Shown here: positions 33,792-44,070 of the stretch, in pieces
Layout of the letters: each line of letters begins with the position of its first letter
How positions within the stretch are numbered: the stretch's first letter is position 1
Assembly: GCA_013213745.1 (NCBI GenBank)
Contig: JABSQH010000016.1
Location: 42,305 to 106,304 of the forward strand
Direction: 5' to 3'
Source: Ilumatobacteraceae bacterium
GTDB taxonomy: Bacteria > Actinomycetota > Acidimicrobiia > Acidimicrobiales > Ilumatobacteraceae
DNA: 64,000 nucleotides
Translations under genes and position numbers: made by a program
Notes under the pieces: model-generated
What the model saw: the letters and a program-made list of their open reading frames with translations, nothing else
Told to the model about the DNA's origin: nothing
Database searches by the model: none

Positions 33792-34352
33792 ATGGAGCAC
33801 TGGATCTCGACCGAGGCAGACCTACGTGAACTCTACGGCAAGCCGGTCCAACGTGCGCTCGACAAGGCCGTTCCCGAGTTGGCAGATGCCCACCGTCGCT
33901 TCATCGAACGCTCGCCTTTCCTTGTCATCGGAAGTAGCGGACCCACGGGAGCCGATGTATCTCCTCGCGGCGATCAACCTGGCTTCGTGAAGATCATCGA
34001 TCCTCGAACCCTTGCCATCCCGGACCGCGTCGGCAACCGAAGAATCGACACCCTCTCCAACATCATCGCCAACCCCGAGGTCGCGCTCATCTTCTTCATC
34101 CCCGGTGTTAACGAGACCCTTCGCGTCATGGGACGAGCCCGTATCAGCGCCGACCCCGACTTGCTCAAAGAACTAGCGCACCAGGGCAAGGCCCCCACGA
34201 GTGTCCTTGTCGTCGAGGTGGCCGAAGCCTTTCACCAGTGCGTGCGAGCCCTTCGGAGGGCTGAGATCTGGAGCCCCAAGGTCTTCGCCGGCGACGACTT
34301 CGAGCGCATCTCCGAGACACCCGAGTCCAAGTACGACGACAACCTGTACTGA
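33792..34352 (+). CDS. PPOX-class FMN/flavin oxidoreductase-like protein
   Basis: A 186-residue split-barrel protein of the pyridoxamine 5'-phosphate oxidase superfamily. SPFLVIGSSGPTGADVSPRGD, NRRIDTLSNIIANPEVALIF and MGRARISADPDLL match the MSMEG_1061-like flavoprotein group. ATG 33792 has TAGCTT 9 bases upstream. Third-position GC looks slightly lower than in neighbours, and the gene sits between broken genes, so recent acquisition is possible. The substrate is unknown. Confidence 0.8.
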   Translation: MEHWISTEADLRELYGKPVQRALDKAVPELADAHRRFIERSPFLVIGSSGPTGADVSPRGDQPGFVKIIDPRTLAIPDRVGNRRIDTLSNIIANPEVALIFFIPGVNETLRVMGRARISADPDLLKELAHQGKAPTSVLVVEVAEAFHQCVRALRRAEIWSPKVFAGDDFERISETPESKYDDNLY

Positions 34353-34474
34353 ACAACCCACCCCAACCAAGCCCAAGGGCTCGGTCGAGGTGGGAGGTTG
34401 GTCGGGCACAAAGAAGAAGCCCGGCCATGGAGGCCGGACTCAACTAAGAAAGCCTCTCGAATTCCCGGGGCGAT

Positions 34475-34683
34475 TCACTCCTGGCGCTTGCCCGTTCCTG
34501 AGGCCCCACACAAAGGTGCTTTGAACTCGCCCACAATCGTGAGTTCGCCGAGATCACTAACGTCAAGGGTCACCGGCTCAGTGACACAAATTCCACGCTC
34601 GTCGCCCTCGCCGACGGTGATTCGCAGAGGTTGCGACGTCGCCCACCTCGTGCTTCCCGACGAGGTGCAGGTGCACCCTGCGG
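34475..34683 (-). pseudogene. unidentified gene fragment in the 34.35-35.01 kb gap
   Basis: A minus-strand frame without a start codon reads about 60 sensible residues (TSQPLRITVGEGDERGICVT, then DLGELTIVGEFKAPLCG) to a stop at 34475. No family is recognised. The surrounding gap (34353-35014) has no complete gene; a CCGGCC-ATGGA-GGCCGG hairpin at ~34421-34437 follows the PPOX gene. Confidence 0.3.
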
Positions 34684-34734
34684 GCGACGAGGCCGCTGCG
34701 GGCGGACCGCAGGGGCGGACGCCGCTGCACCCGT

Positions 34735-34960
34735 CGGCGCCCTCCGCTGATGCCGTTCGTCATGCCGTCGAGGTGGCGATTGCCGTCGACGTCGGCAACA
34801 ACACGTACTCGTTCGGCCGGTACTTCGAGGCCTCAGGACAACAGGACCTCGTGATGTCGGGACACCTCGGATCGATCGGATTCGCCTTCCCCGCAGCGAT
34901 GGGGCAGTGGGCGCTCGATCATCGAGGCCCCGCACTCGTCGAAGCGGTGACGAACCCGCT
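34735..34960 (+). pseudogene. thiamine-diphosphate enzyme fragment (pyruvate oxidase / acetolactate synthase type)
   Basis: The plus strand reads VDVGNNTYSFGRYFEASGQQ, then SGHLGSIGFAFPAAMGQWAL, the cofactor-binding start of the third domain of ThDP enzymes. Homology lasts ~70 residues and both ends are missing; the GDG metal motif is not reached. A remnant of a ~580-residue enzyme. Confidence 0.6.
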
Positions 34961-35014
34961 CCTCGTCTACCACCGTGACGAGCGCGCAGTGCCGGCGTCA
35001 GACGTCGCGGTCGA

Positions 35015-35713
35015 TCAGTGTGGTGGCGGCGGCCCGGCAAACCGAGTGCCCGGTGGGTCGACGGCCCAATCGGCGTGTGCGCCCCAGCCGCCGTCGAATA
35101 CCACGTCGGTCAACGGGAGCCGGCGAACCGGACCGTGATGGCCCAACGGACGCCCCAGCGGAACCGTTGCGGCAATCGCCGCCTCGTCCGGGATCTCCAA
35201 CAGTGTCCGCAACTCGGACTCGACCGAACCGTGCCAGCCCGTCAACACCCCGCCGTAGCCGAGCGCCCGAGCTGCGAGCAACAGGTTCTGCACCGCCGGA
35301 TACACCGACGCGCCCTCAAAAGGGTGCGGCCTACGGCGTCGGATCAGACACGCCAGCACCACCACGGGAATCTGCTCGAAGTGTTCGACGAAGTACTCCA
35401 TCGCGGCCCGCGACCGGCCCTTCGGCGATGTCGGATCGAGCGCCGACCCTGCGTCGTAGCTGGCGTCTCGGCGCTTGTCCGCCCAGCCATCGCGAAATGC
35501 TCGGGCGAGGAGTGCTTTGGCAGCACGCGATCGTTCGTCGGCGCGCAAGACGAGGAACCGTGCCGGCTGCCGGTTGGTGCCCGACGGCGCGCGGGTGGCG
35601 TGCCACAAAATGGTCGAGAGGTCGGACTCGGGAATCGGATCGGGGGCGATCCGGCGGATCGCCCGCGTCGTCGCCAACCCATCGAGGAGAGGGATCGACT
35701 CGTCAGCGTCCAT
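35015..35713 (-). CDS. nitroreductase-family protein
   Basis: A 232-residue FMN-fold protein. TTRAIRRIAPDPIPESDL opens the family, SGTNRQPARFLVLRA holds FMN contacts, and VYPAVQNLLLAARALGYGGV is the conserved FMN/dimer helix. Members reduce nitroaromatics, quinones or enoates with NAD(P)H. ATG 35713 follows a GAGGGAG ribosome site. Divergent from the enoyl-CoA hydratase-like gene. Confidence 0.85.
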   Translation of the reverse strand: MDADESIPLLDGLATTRAIRRIAPDPIPESDLSTILWHATRAPSGTNRQPARFLVLRADERSRAAKALLARAFRDGWADKRRDASYDAGSALDPTSPKGRSRAAMEYFVEHFEQIPVVVLACLIRRRRPHPFEGASVYPAVQNLLLAARALGYGGVLTGWHGSVESELRTLLEIPDEAAIAATVPLGRPLGHHGPVRRLPLTDVVFDGGWGAHADWAVDPPGTRFAGPPPPH

Positions 35714-35846
35714 CGCGTCGCTCCCTCGTCGTGCTCCGGTCCGAGCTGACGCCGTGCATCGCGAGACGATAGGCACGACCCCGCCTCGACTGCGGCGTCG
35801 AGTGCACCGCCATCAACACCACTGACGATCCGGAGTGAGGACACCG

Positions 35847-36647
35847 ATGAGCAGCGAGCCGCTGACCTACACCAAACACGACGACGGCATCGCCGTGATC
35901 TCAACCAACGATGACCCGCTCAACCGAATGACGCTCGACTACATCGATCGGCTGTCTGAGGTCGTCGACGACATTGCGGCCGACGATGCGATTCGTGCTT
36001 TCGTCGTGACTGCGGAAGGCACGAGCAACTTCTCGGTCGGCATGAATCTCAAGCAACTGCCTGAGGGCATCAAACGAGCGGGTGGGGTCGACGCCTTCTT
36101 CGATCAACGTCTCGATTTGATCGCACGCATCGAGACGATGGGGAAGCCGTCAGTGGTGACGCTGTTCGGCAACTGTCTCGGGGCAGGCATCGAACTGCCT
36201 TTGGGGTGCACGTTCCGGTTGGCTGCGCAGGAGGATGCGTCGATCGGCCTCCCCGAGCTCGATCTCGGATCGACGCCGGCATGGGGCGGCAGCGCCCGCC
36301 TGGCCAAGACCGTGGGCCGGGAACACGCCCTCGACATGATCCTGCGTTCCAAGCGGATCTCCGGACCCGAGGCATTGTCGATCGGCCTCGTCCACGAGGT
36401 GTGGCCGTTGGCGGAGTTGAAAGACCGTGCCCGTGCGCTGGCTGTTGAACTGGCGCGACAGCCGCGCCTTGCGGTTCGGGGCATGCTGGAAATGTTGCGC
36501 GACACGCAATCGCGCCCGCTCGACGATCTGCTCGCCGCCGAGCGGGCCGCTGTGCACCTCACGATCGGATCTGCAGATGCACGTGAGGGAATGATGGCCT
36601 TTCTCGAGAAACGCAAGCCGGTGTTCAACCAACCCGTCGAGGACTGA
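35847..36647 (+). CDS. enoyl-CoA hydratase/isomerase-family protein
   Basis: A 266-residue crotonase-fold protein. The oxyanion hole is formed by NFSVGMNLKQL and GNCLGAGIELPLGC; ELDLGSTPAWGG lies where hydratases have their catalytic Glu. The C-terminal helices are complete. ATG 35847 is preferred with GGAGTGAGG upstream; a GTG at 35835 is possible. It ends 0 bases from the convergent acyl-CoA dehydrogenase-like gene. The exact reaction (hydration, isomerisation or other) is open. Confidence 0.83.
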   Translation: MSSEPLTYTKHDDGIAVISTNDDPLNRMTLDYIDRLSEVVDDIAADDAIRAFVVTAEGTSNFSVGMNLKQLPEGIKRAGGVDAFFDQRLDLIARIETMGKPSVVTLFGNCLGAGIELPLGCTFRLAAQEDASIGLPELDLGSTPAWGGSARLAKTVGREHALDMILRSKRISGPEALSIGLVHEVWPLAELKDRARALAVELARQPRLAVRGMLEMLRDTQSRPLDDLLAAERAAVHLTIGSADAREGMMAFLEKRKPVFNQPVED

Positions 36648-37751
36648 TCAGACGCCGCCGATCGCCCGGAGCGTGGCTGCGCGGCCGTCGGCGGTCTGCG
36701 CCTGAATCGTGTAAAAGGTGGCCTCACGGGCGAGGCGCTGGCCGGGCTGATCGAGATCCATCGCCCGCCCTCCGCTCGCGGCGATCAATGCCGTTGCTGC
36801 CCTCTGGGCGAGGAGCAGACAGCGGGCGCGATGGTCTGACGCCGTGGCGACGAACGACGTGGCGTCGTCGCCTGAGCGCCGCTCGGTGATCGCAGCGAGG
36901 AGTTCGTTGTCGCGCGCCCACGCCGCGTCGATTGCCGCCTCGAGTTGCGCGGCCGCTGAGGTGGCGTCGTCGTCGCTCGACACGGTACGCATCACTGCAA
37001 CGGCGCGCTCGGCGACACCGAGCGCGGCTGGCTGGCCGATCGAGGAACGCATTCGATCGAACCGGGACCAGCGAGCGAAGTCGTCGACGGCGAGCACTGC
37101 GTCGTCGCTCACGTCGTGCTCATCGAAACGCAACGCCACCGTCCCTGTCGATCCCAACAGGAGGAGCTGAAGTGGGATCGCCGTGATGCCCTCGGGGTCA
37201 CCGTGCTCGTCGGCACCGCGGATCAGCGTCTTGACCAGCGAACCGTCGTCGGCGAGTGCATAGATGGAGAACCACGGGGCGATCCCCCACGAGGTCGCCC
37301 ACGGTGCGAATCCGCTCAGGCGCCACCCGCCGGCGACGCGAGTCGCCCGCACGGCCGGCTCGCCAGCGCGCCGAACGTGGGCGAAGGCGGTACCGCAGAT
37401 GATCTCGCCGGAACACATCGGGACGAGCAGCTCGTCGGCGACAGCAGTGTTCTCCGACGCGGCCACATCGCGCACCACGCCGTGGTGTTGTGCCCACACG
37501 AAGAACGTTGCGCCGCACCCGCCGCCGACGGTGGCGAAGACGCGTCGGGCCGACATCGGGTCGAGCGCGGTGCCGCCGGCGCTCGCTGGGCCGGCGATTC
37601 CGAAGAGTCCGGCAGCGGCGAGGGCGTCGAGCCCGTCCCGCGGCAGCGTTGTCGCTCGATCGCGTGCCTCGGCACCGGGAAACAGCACGTCGTCGGCGAT
37701 CGTCGCGGCGTGCGCAACGACCGTGTCAGCGGCGAGCGCCGAGGTGCTCAT
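36648..37751 (-). CDS. acyl-CoA dehydrogenase-family protein
   Basis: A 367-residue flavoprotein. It has the N-terminal helical domain (DGLDALAAAGLFGIAGP), the middle beta domain (GTAFAHVRRAGEPAVRATRV and SGFAPWATSWG) and a C-terminal helical domain. It resembles short, divergent family members; the usual acyl-CoA catalytic Glu context is not obvious, so a hydroxylase-like (two-component monooxygenase) role is an alternative. ATG 37751 has TAGCGT 8 bases upstream. Confidence 0.75.
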   Translation of the reverse strand: MSTSALAADTVVAHAATIADDVLFPGAEARDRATTLPRDGLDALAAAGLFGIAGPASAGGTALDPMSARRVFATVGGGCGATFFVWAQHHGVVRDVAASENTAVADELLVPMCSGEIICGTAFAHVRRAGEPAVRATRVAGGWRLSGFAPWATSWGIAPWFSIYALADDGSLVKTLIRGADEHGDPEGITAIPLQLLLLGSTGTVALRFDEHDVSDDAVLAVDDFARWSRFDRMRSSIGQPAALGVAERAVAVMRTVSSDDDATSAAAQLEAAIDAAWARDNELLAAITERRSGDDATSFVATASDHRARCLLLAQRAATALIAASGGRAMDLDQPGQRLAREATFYTIQAQTADGRAATLRAIGGV

Positions 37752-37873
37752 CTCGGCCGACGCTACGGGACTCCGGCGGCGGCGACGCACTCGTGACGTC
37801 GGTCCGGGTGGAGGACACCGCACGCTCCGCCACACTGGGAACTCAGCTTCGACGAGAAACGACCAGAACCACG

Positions 37874-38545
37874 ATGGCCAATCGCACCACGACCCGCTCC
37901 AACCTTGCTCCCGCCGGGGGCGGCGACAACCCCAGCGGTGGGCGTCCCGTGGTCGCGATTGCCATCATCGTCGCCATCGTGATCGCCGTGGCGGCGATCA
38001 TCGCCATTGCTGCGACGTCGGGCGATGACAGCGACACCGAGGGGTTGTCGCAGACCCAAGATGTCGACATCAGCGGTGCGGCGCTTCCGCCACTGACCGA
38101 CGGCGATGATCCGGCAATCGGACTCCCTGCGCCGTCGATTTCGGGTCAGAGCTTCGATGGCACGCCGCTGCGGGTCGAGCTGGGGCAACCGACGATGTTG
38201 GTCTTCCTCGCTCACTGGTGTCCGGTGTGCCAGCGCGAGGTTCCAGAACTGGTCGCATGGGAAGCAGCCGGCGGGGTGCCCGAGGGCGTCCAGGTGATCG
38301 GTGTGGCGACCGCCGCCGACAGCGGCGCCCCCAACTATCCGCCGTCGAGCTGGCTCGCCGACGAGGGCTTTCCATTCCCGGTGATCGTCGACGACGACGC
38401 CCAGAGCCTGGCCACCGCGCTGGGCTTGCCCGGTTACCCGTATTACGTGCTGCTGGATGAGAACGGCCGCGTGGTTGCGCGCGGCAGTGGCCAAGTGCCG
38501 CCAGAAGAGCTCACCACCCTGGCCGAGCAGGCGTTGACGGCGTGA
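37874..38545 (+). CDS. membrane-anchored thioredoxin-like protein (TlpA/ResA type)
   Basis: A 223-residue protein: ~25-residue basic/polar N-terminus, one membrane helix (VVAIAIIVAIVIAVAAIIAI), an acidic linker, then a thioredoxin fold outside the membrane. The active site is WCPVC in FLAHWCPVCQREVPEL and the cis-proline loop is GLPGYPYYVLLD. It probably reduces or oxidises extracytoplasmic disulfides, for example in cytochrome maturation. The stop overlaps the next gene (GTGA). Confidence 0.85.
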   Translation: MANRTTTRSNLAPAGGGDNPSGGRPVVAIAIIVAIVIAVAAIIAIAATSGDDSDTEGLSQTQDVDISGAALPPLTDGDDPAIGLPAPSISGQSFDGTPLRVELGQPTMLVFLAHWCPVCQREVPELVAWEAAGGVPEGVQVIGVATAADSGAPNYPPSSWLADEGFPFPVIVDDDAQSLATALGLPGYPYYVLLDENGRVVARGSGQVPPEELTTLAEQALTA

Positions 38546-38970
38546 TCGAGAGCGATCTCGAGACCACCGCCGAACCGCGGATGGTCCACGAACTGTTGGT
38601 CGACGTCGCGTCGTGGCGGTTGTGGTCGCCGCACATCGCATCGGTCGACTCGTCTGCCGACCGCATCGAGACCGGGTGGGCCGGTCGCACTCGTGCGTTC
38701 TTCGCGCCGATGAGCACGTCGATGGTCGTCGACGAGGTGTTTCCCGACGGCGGCTACGACTGGCATTCGACACTTGGTCCGTGGAAGCTGCGCTACCGCA
38801 ACCGAGTCGATCCGACGCCGACGGGCTCGTTGATCAGGTTCTCGGCCGGCCTCGACGGACCGTTGTCGAGCGTGCTCCAGCTCGTGGTGTCGCCGCTGTC
38901 GGCGTACGGCCAACGGCGCCGCATCCGCCGCCTCGCGCACCTCGCCGAAACCATCGAACGTCGCCTCTGA
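38542..38970 (+). CDS. SRPBCC-fold (polyketide cyclase-like) protein
   Basis: A 142-residue START/SRPBCC protein with the usual opening (HELLVDVASWRLWSPHIASV) and a long C-terminal helix. It would bind a hydrophobic ligand in its pocket; the ligand is unknown. GTG start in a 4-base overlap with the thioredoxin-like gene, so they are co-translated. A dispersed palindromic repeat follows the stop immediately. Confidence 0.7.
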   Translation: MIESDLETTAEPRMVHELLVDVASWRLWSPHIASVDSSADRIETGWAGRTRAFFAPMSTSMVVDEVFPDGGYDWHSTLGPWKLRYRNRVDPTPTGSLIRFSAGLDGPLSSVLQLVVSPLSAYGQRRRIRRLAHLAETIERRL

Positions 38971-39025
38971 CCCGAAATACCGGGGATTCCGTGCGGATTT
39001 CGCACGTTCCGGCAACAATTTCGGG
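38971..39025. repeat. dispersed palindromic element, copy C, inside a larger inverted repeat
   Basis: The core 38980-39015 matches copy A in both flanks, but its 15-base hairpin centre (GTGCGGATTTCGCAC) is the exact reverse complement of that in copy A. It is framed by CCCGAAAT (38971-38978) and ATTTCGGG (39018-39025). It fills the gap between two convergent genes and may terminate both. Confidence 0.6.
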
Positions 39026-39030
39026 TGGGG

Positions 39031-39660
39031 TTAGTCCTCGCCGAGGGTCAGTTCGCGGACGCGCGCCAGGAGCACGTCGAGCGCCGGCCGGTTGAGTCCG
39101 CCTTCGGGAATGATCACGTCGGCGTGGCGTTTGCTCGGTTCGATGAATCGCTCGTGGGCGGGTTTCACGGTGGCGAGGTATTGATCGATCACGTACTCAG
39201 CGGTTCGCCCGCGTTCGGCCTGGTCACGTTGCAGCCGGCGGATCAAGCGCACGTCGGCGGCGGTATCAACGAAGATCTTCAGATCGAACCGCTCGCGCAA
39301 CGCTTGATCCCACAGCACGAGAATTCCGTCGACCACGACGATGCGGGCCGGGGCCACGGTGCGGACCTCACCGCTGCGCCGGTACTCGGCGTAGTCGTAC
39401 ACCGGCACCGGTACCGACGCTCCGTTGGCCAGCGCAGCGAGGTGATCGTTGAGCAGCGGCCAGTCGAATGCGTCCGGGTGGTCGTAGTTGATGAGCTTGC
39501 GCTCCTCGATCGGGAGGTCGATCCGATCGAGGTAGTAGGAGTCGAGCTCGATCAGCGACAGGTAGTCCTGACCGGTCAGATCCACCAGGCGTTCGGCGAT
39601 CGTCGTCTTCCCCGAGCTGCTGCCGCCGGCGACGCCGATGATGAACGGGCGCTCCTCCAC
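39031..39660 (-). CDS. udk: uridine kinase
   Basis: A 209-residue P-loop kinase. Walker A is GVAGGSSSGKTT, the substrate segment is YYLDRIDLPIEER...NYDHPDAFDW, and RRLQRDQAERGR with PAHERFIEPSKRHADVIIPE completes the Udk/PRK fold. It phosphorylates uridine and cytidine in pyrimidine salvage. GTG 39660 is chosen because TACTCT lies 7 bases upstream and the frame further up is opposed by the DUF3263 gene. Confidence 0.9.
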   Translation of the reverse strand: MEERPFIIGVAGGSSSGKTTIAERLVDLTGQDYLSLIELDSYYLDRIDLPIEERKLINYDHPDAFDWPLLNDHLAALANGASVPVPVYDYAEYRRSGEVRTVAPARIVVVDGILVLWDQALRERFDLKIFVDTAADVRLIRRLQRDQAERGRTAEYVIDQYLATVKPAHERFIEPSKRHADVIIPEGGLNRPALDVLLARVRELTLGED

Positions 39661-39763
39661 GGCACCGAGAGTAGGCCGTCTGCCGACGCGCCGGCACCGC
39701 TCGTTGCGGGGTTGGTGACAAGGGGTACTTGTATCGGCGTGCTCGGCCGGGCAACCTTGGCCG

Positions 39764-40024
39764 GTGCTCAGCGAACGTGCCGCGGCGATGCTCGACTTCG
39801 AACGGGCGTGGTGGAACAACGACGAACCACGCGAGCAGGTGATTCGGGCGCGCTTTCAGTGCTCGCCGGATGAATATCATGCCGAGCTAACGATGGTGCT
39901 CGACGATCCACAAGCGCTCGACCATGACCCGCTTGTGGTCCGACGGCTCAAGCGGATGCGGCTGCGGGCGCGCAAGGCCCGTCTCGACGCAGCGTCGGGG
40001 GGGACCGGAAGGGAACACGGATGA
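39764..40024 (+). CDS. DUF3263 small protein
   Basis: An 86-residue helical protein of the DUF3263 family: MLDFERAWWNNDEPREQVIR, then FQCSPDEYHAELTMVLDDP, ending with a very basic VVRRLKRMRLRARKARL. Such proteins look like sigma-factor or HTH-type regulators but are uncharacterised. In Mycobacterium tuberculosis the same pair (Rv0430-Rv0431) is conserved near groEL2, as here. The start may be GTG 39764 or ATG 39788. It overlaps the next gene by 4 bases. Confidence 0.8.
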   Translation: MLSERAAAMLDFERAWWNNDEPREQVIRARFQCSPDEYHAELTMVLDDPQALDHDPLVVRRLKRMRLRARKARLDAASGGTGREHG

Positions 40025-40725
40025 GCAACGAAGAGCCCGGAGGCGGCACCGGCGGCACACGGCGATCGCCGCGACAAGGCGTCGGCGGATCTCCGCTCGG
40101 ATCGACCCTGAGCATTGTGCTGGCCGTGATCGCCGTTGTCGCTGGATTTCTGATCCTGCGCAACATCACCGACGACGGCGGTGGCTCGACGAGCGACGGC
40201 GATGATGTCGTCGTCGACACGTCGACCACCCTCGCCGGCCCGACCACCACGACCGAGCCTGCCGTGACGACCACGACGCTGACGACGGAAGGCGCCACCG
40301 TCATCGTGGCCAACGCCAGCGGTGTGTCCGGATCTGCGGGCCGCATGACCACTGCGCTCGAGGCCGCGGGGTTCACGATGAGTGAGGCGACCAACTCGAC
40401 CGAGCGCGTCGAGGACTCGTTGATCTACTTCGACCCGAGCATCGCCGCAGCTGAAGCGGTGGCCAACTCGGTGTCGATCGTCATGGGTGGTATCGATGTC
40501 GCCAACGTGCCGGAGCCGCCGCCGGTCGAGGGTGGCGACCTCGGCGACGCCGGCGTGCTCGTGTTGCTCGGCACCAACCAGGCCGACAAGACGCTCGCCG
40601 AGTTGCAAGGTGCTGAGACGACCGAGACGACAACGGCGACCGGCACGTCGCCAGACGTGTCGGGGTCGTCGACGACTGTCGCCACCGAAACTACGGCTGC
40701 GACCGAGACGACTGCGTCGGGCTGA
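40021..40725 (+). CDS. LytR_C-domain membrane protein
   Basis: A 234-residue protein with a cytoplasmic Gly/Arg-rich start, one membrane helix (LSIVLAVIAVVAGFLIL), a Thr/Asp-rich linker, and a LytR C-terminal domain (ATVIVANASGVSGSAGRMTT, then LEAAGFTM), followed by a Thr-rich tail. LytR_C domains occur in cell-wall proteins of Actinobacteria and may bind wall glycopolymers. Operonic with DUF3263 (4-base overlap). Confidence 0.82.
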   Translation: MSNEEPGGGTGGTRRSPRQGVGGSPLGSTLSIVLAVIAVVAGFLILRNITDDGGGSTSDGDDVVVDTSTTLAGPTTTTEPAVTTTTLTTEGATVIVANASGVSGSAGRMTTALEAAGFTMSEATNSTERVEDSLIYFDPSIAAAEAVANSVSIVMGGIDVANVPEPPPVEGGDLGDAGVLVLLGTNQADKTLAELQGAETTETTTATGTSPDVSGSSTTVATETTAATETTASG

Positions 40726-40755
40726 CGACGGGCTCGGCTCGCGTCGCCCTGAGCC

Positions 40756-41787
40756 TCAGCTGCCCGTCAGCACCAGACGCGCCGCTGTCTCGATGGCGTC
40801 GAGGGGCTGCGCGATTGCGTGCTCGTTTCCGACGAGCTCGCTCATCGACATGACCTCGAGATGATCGGCGGCGCTGCGGCGCTGGTGATCGGTGAGGTCG
40901 TCGCGCCATCCCGGTGCCTCGTCTCCGACGATGGCCACGCAACGGACACCTGCGTCGAGCGCAATTTCGGCGACGCCGCCGACGACCTTGCCAGCAAAGC
41001 TCGTCGCGTCGAGCCGCCCCTCGCCGGTGATGATCAGCTCGGCGGCCTCGAGATGATCGAACAGGTCGAGTTCGTCGGCGACCAGCTCAACTCCAGAGGT
41101 GAGGCGTGCGCCGAGCGCCGCCAGTGCGCCGCCGAGCCCGCCCGCTGCGCCGCTGCCGGGCAGATTGCGCACGTCGATCTGGAACTCCTCGGAGTACATC
41201 TGAGCGATGCGTTCGAGGCGGCGCGTGAGCAGCTTCACGTGGGCCGCGGTGGCCCCCTTCTGCGGGGCGAAGATCTCTGCGGCATCGAGAAACGTCGTCT
41301 CGACGTCGCACGCCGCAATGATCTCGACCCGGCGCGCCCGAGCCAGCGCGGTCACCGCACGCATCGCCCCGAGGCCCCCGTCGGTCGTCGCCGAGCCGCC
41401 GAGCCCCACGATGATCCGTGTGGCTCCCGCGTCGAGGGCCTTGTCGATGAGTTCGCCCGTCCCCGTCGTCGAGGCGCCGATCGGATCGTTGGCCTCGGTC
41501 CCGCCGGCGGCGACGAGCCCGCTCGCCGTGGCCATCTCGATCACGGCGGTCCCACCCCGAAGTTGCCACGCGGCATCGATCGGGTCGCCGAGCGGACCGG
41601 TCACGGTGGTGGTTCGATTCGCCCCTCCGAGTACCTCGATCAGACCGTCACCGCCGTCTGACATCGGAATCTCGACGCAGTCGAGACCCACTTCCCAGCA
41701 TGCGTGGCCGATCGCGGCGGCTGCCTTCGACGCCGTGGCCGTTCCCTTGAACGCGTTCGGTGCCGCGATCACCAGCCCTCGGGCCAT
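40756..41787 (-). CDS. glxK: glycerate 2-kinase (GlxK/GarK family)
   Basis: A 343-residue enzyme phosphorylating D-glycerate. APNAFKGTATASKAAAAI and EIPMSDGGDGLIEVL open the family; GLGGSATTDGGLGAMRA and PGSGAAGGLGGAL are the nucleotide/substrate loops, and ITGEGRLDATSFAGKVVGGV closes it. ATG 41787 has TATCGT 7 bases upstream. It runs divergent from the MoaD/ThiS-like gene. The symbol is by family; GarK-type naming is equally valid. Confidence 0.9.
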   Translation of the reverse strand: MARGLVIAAPNAFKGTATASKAAAAIGHACWEVGLDCVEIPMSDGGDGLIEVLGGANRTTTVTGPLGDPIDAAWQLRGGTAVIEMATASGLVAAGGTEANDPIGASTTGTGELIDKALDAGATRIIVGLGGSATTDGGLGAMRAVTALARARRVEIIAACDVETTFLDAAEIFAPQKGATAAHVKLLTRRLERIAQMYSEEFQIDVRNLPGSGAAGGLGGALAALGARLTSGVELVADELDLFDHLEAAELIITGEGRLDATSFAGKVVGGVAEIALDAGVRCVAIVGDEAPGWRDDLTDHQRRSAADHLEVMSMSELVGNEHAIAQPLDAIETAARLVLTGS

Positions 41788-41856
41788 GAGCCGGACGATA
41801 CCTCGGCCGGAAATCCCGACCGTTGGAGTCGGAATTGTGGCGGTAGCGTTTTGCGC

Positions 41857-42132
41857 ATGGCAGTGACCGTCCGGATCCCCACGACAATGCGCCCGCTGAC
41901 CGGCGGCGACAAGCAGGTTGCCGTCGAGTCCGGCACGCTGTCGGACGTGATCGCTTCGCTGGAGTCGGCACATCCCGGCATGGAGGATCGACTCCTGGAG
42001 CCGGAGGGCGGACTGCGCAAGTTCGTCAACGTGTTCGTCGACGATGACGACGTCCGCTACCTCGACGGTCTCGACACCAAGGTCGACGACGGCATCACGG
42101 TGTCGATTATCCCCGCCGTCGCCGGCGGCTGA
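41857..42132 (+). CDS. MoaD/ThiS ubiquitin-like sulfur carrier
   Basis: A 91-residue beta-grasp protein ending in the diagnostic Gly-Gly (IIPAVAGG), whose C-terminus is activated as thiocarboxylate to deliver sulfur. The internal block FVNVFVDDDDVRYLDGLDTK resembles the MoaD-like carriers of Actinobacteria that serve cysteine (CysO) or thiamine/molybdopterin synthesis; which one is unclear, as no partner gene is adjacent. ATG 41857 has TAGCGT 7 bases upstream. Confidence 0.85.
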   Translation: MAVTVRIPTTMRPLTGGDKQVAVESGTLSDVIASLESAHPGMEDRLLEPEGGLRKFVNVFVDDDDVRYLDGLDTKVDDGITVSIIPAVAGG

Positions 42133-42198
42133 CGCGTCTTTTGGGCTCGGTCGCCCTGGTGGGCCTTCCCTCGCTGCGAGGCTCGAGCCGGTTGTCCG

Positions 42199-43903
<1,705 letters not shown>

Positions 43904-44070
43904 CGATCTGCTCGGCCTGGCTGCACGTCTGCGCGCGGCCAGTTTGGACAGCCTCGCGCCAGCTGCACCGCCCTGGCGGGCGACGCAGCGGCCGCACGGC
44001 TCGCCCAGCACAGCTGCCTGAGCGCGTTCGACCGAGCCCGAACATGATCGCGAGCCCGTATGGTGAATCC

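Noticed and set aside
34360..34520. Possible tmRNA or other structured RNA after the PPOX gene
   Set aside because: Only one short GC hairpin is visible; no tRNA-like ends or conserved core could be found.
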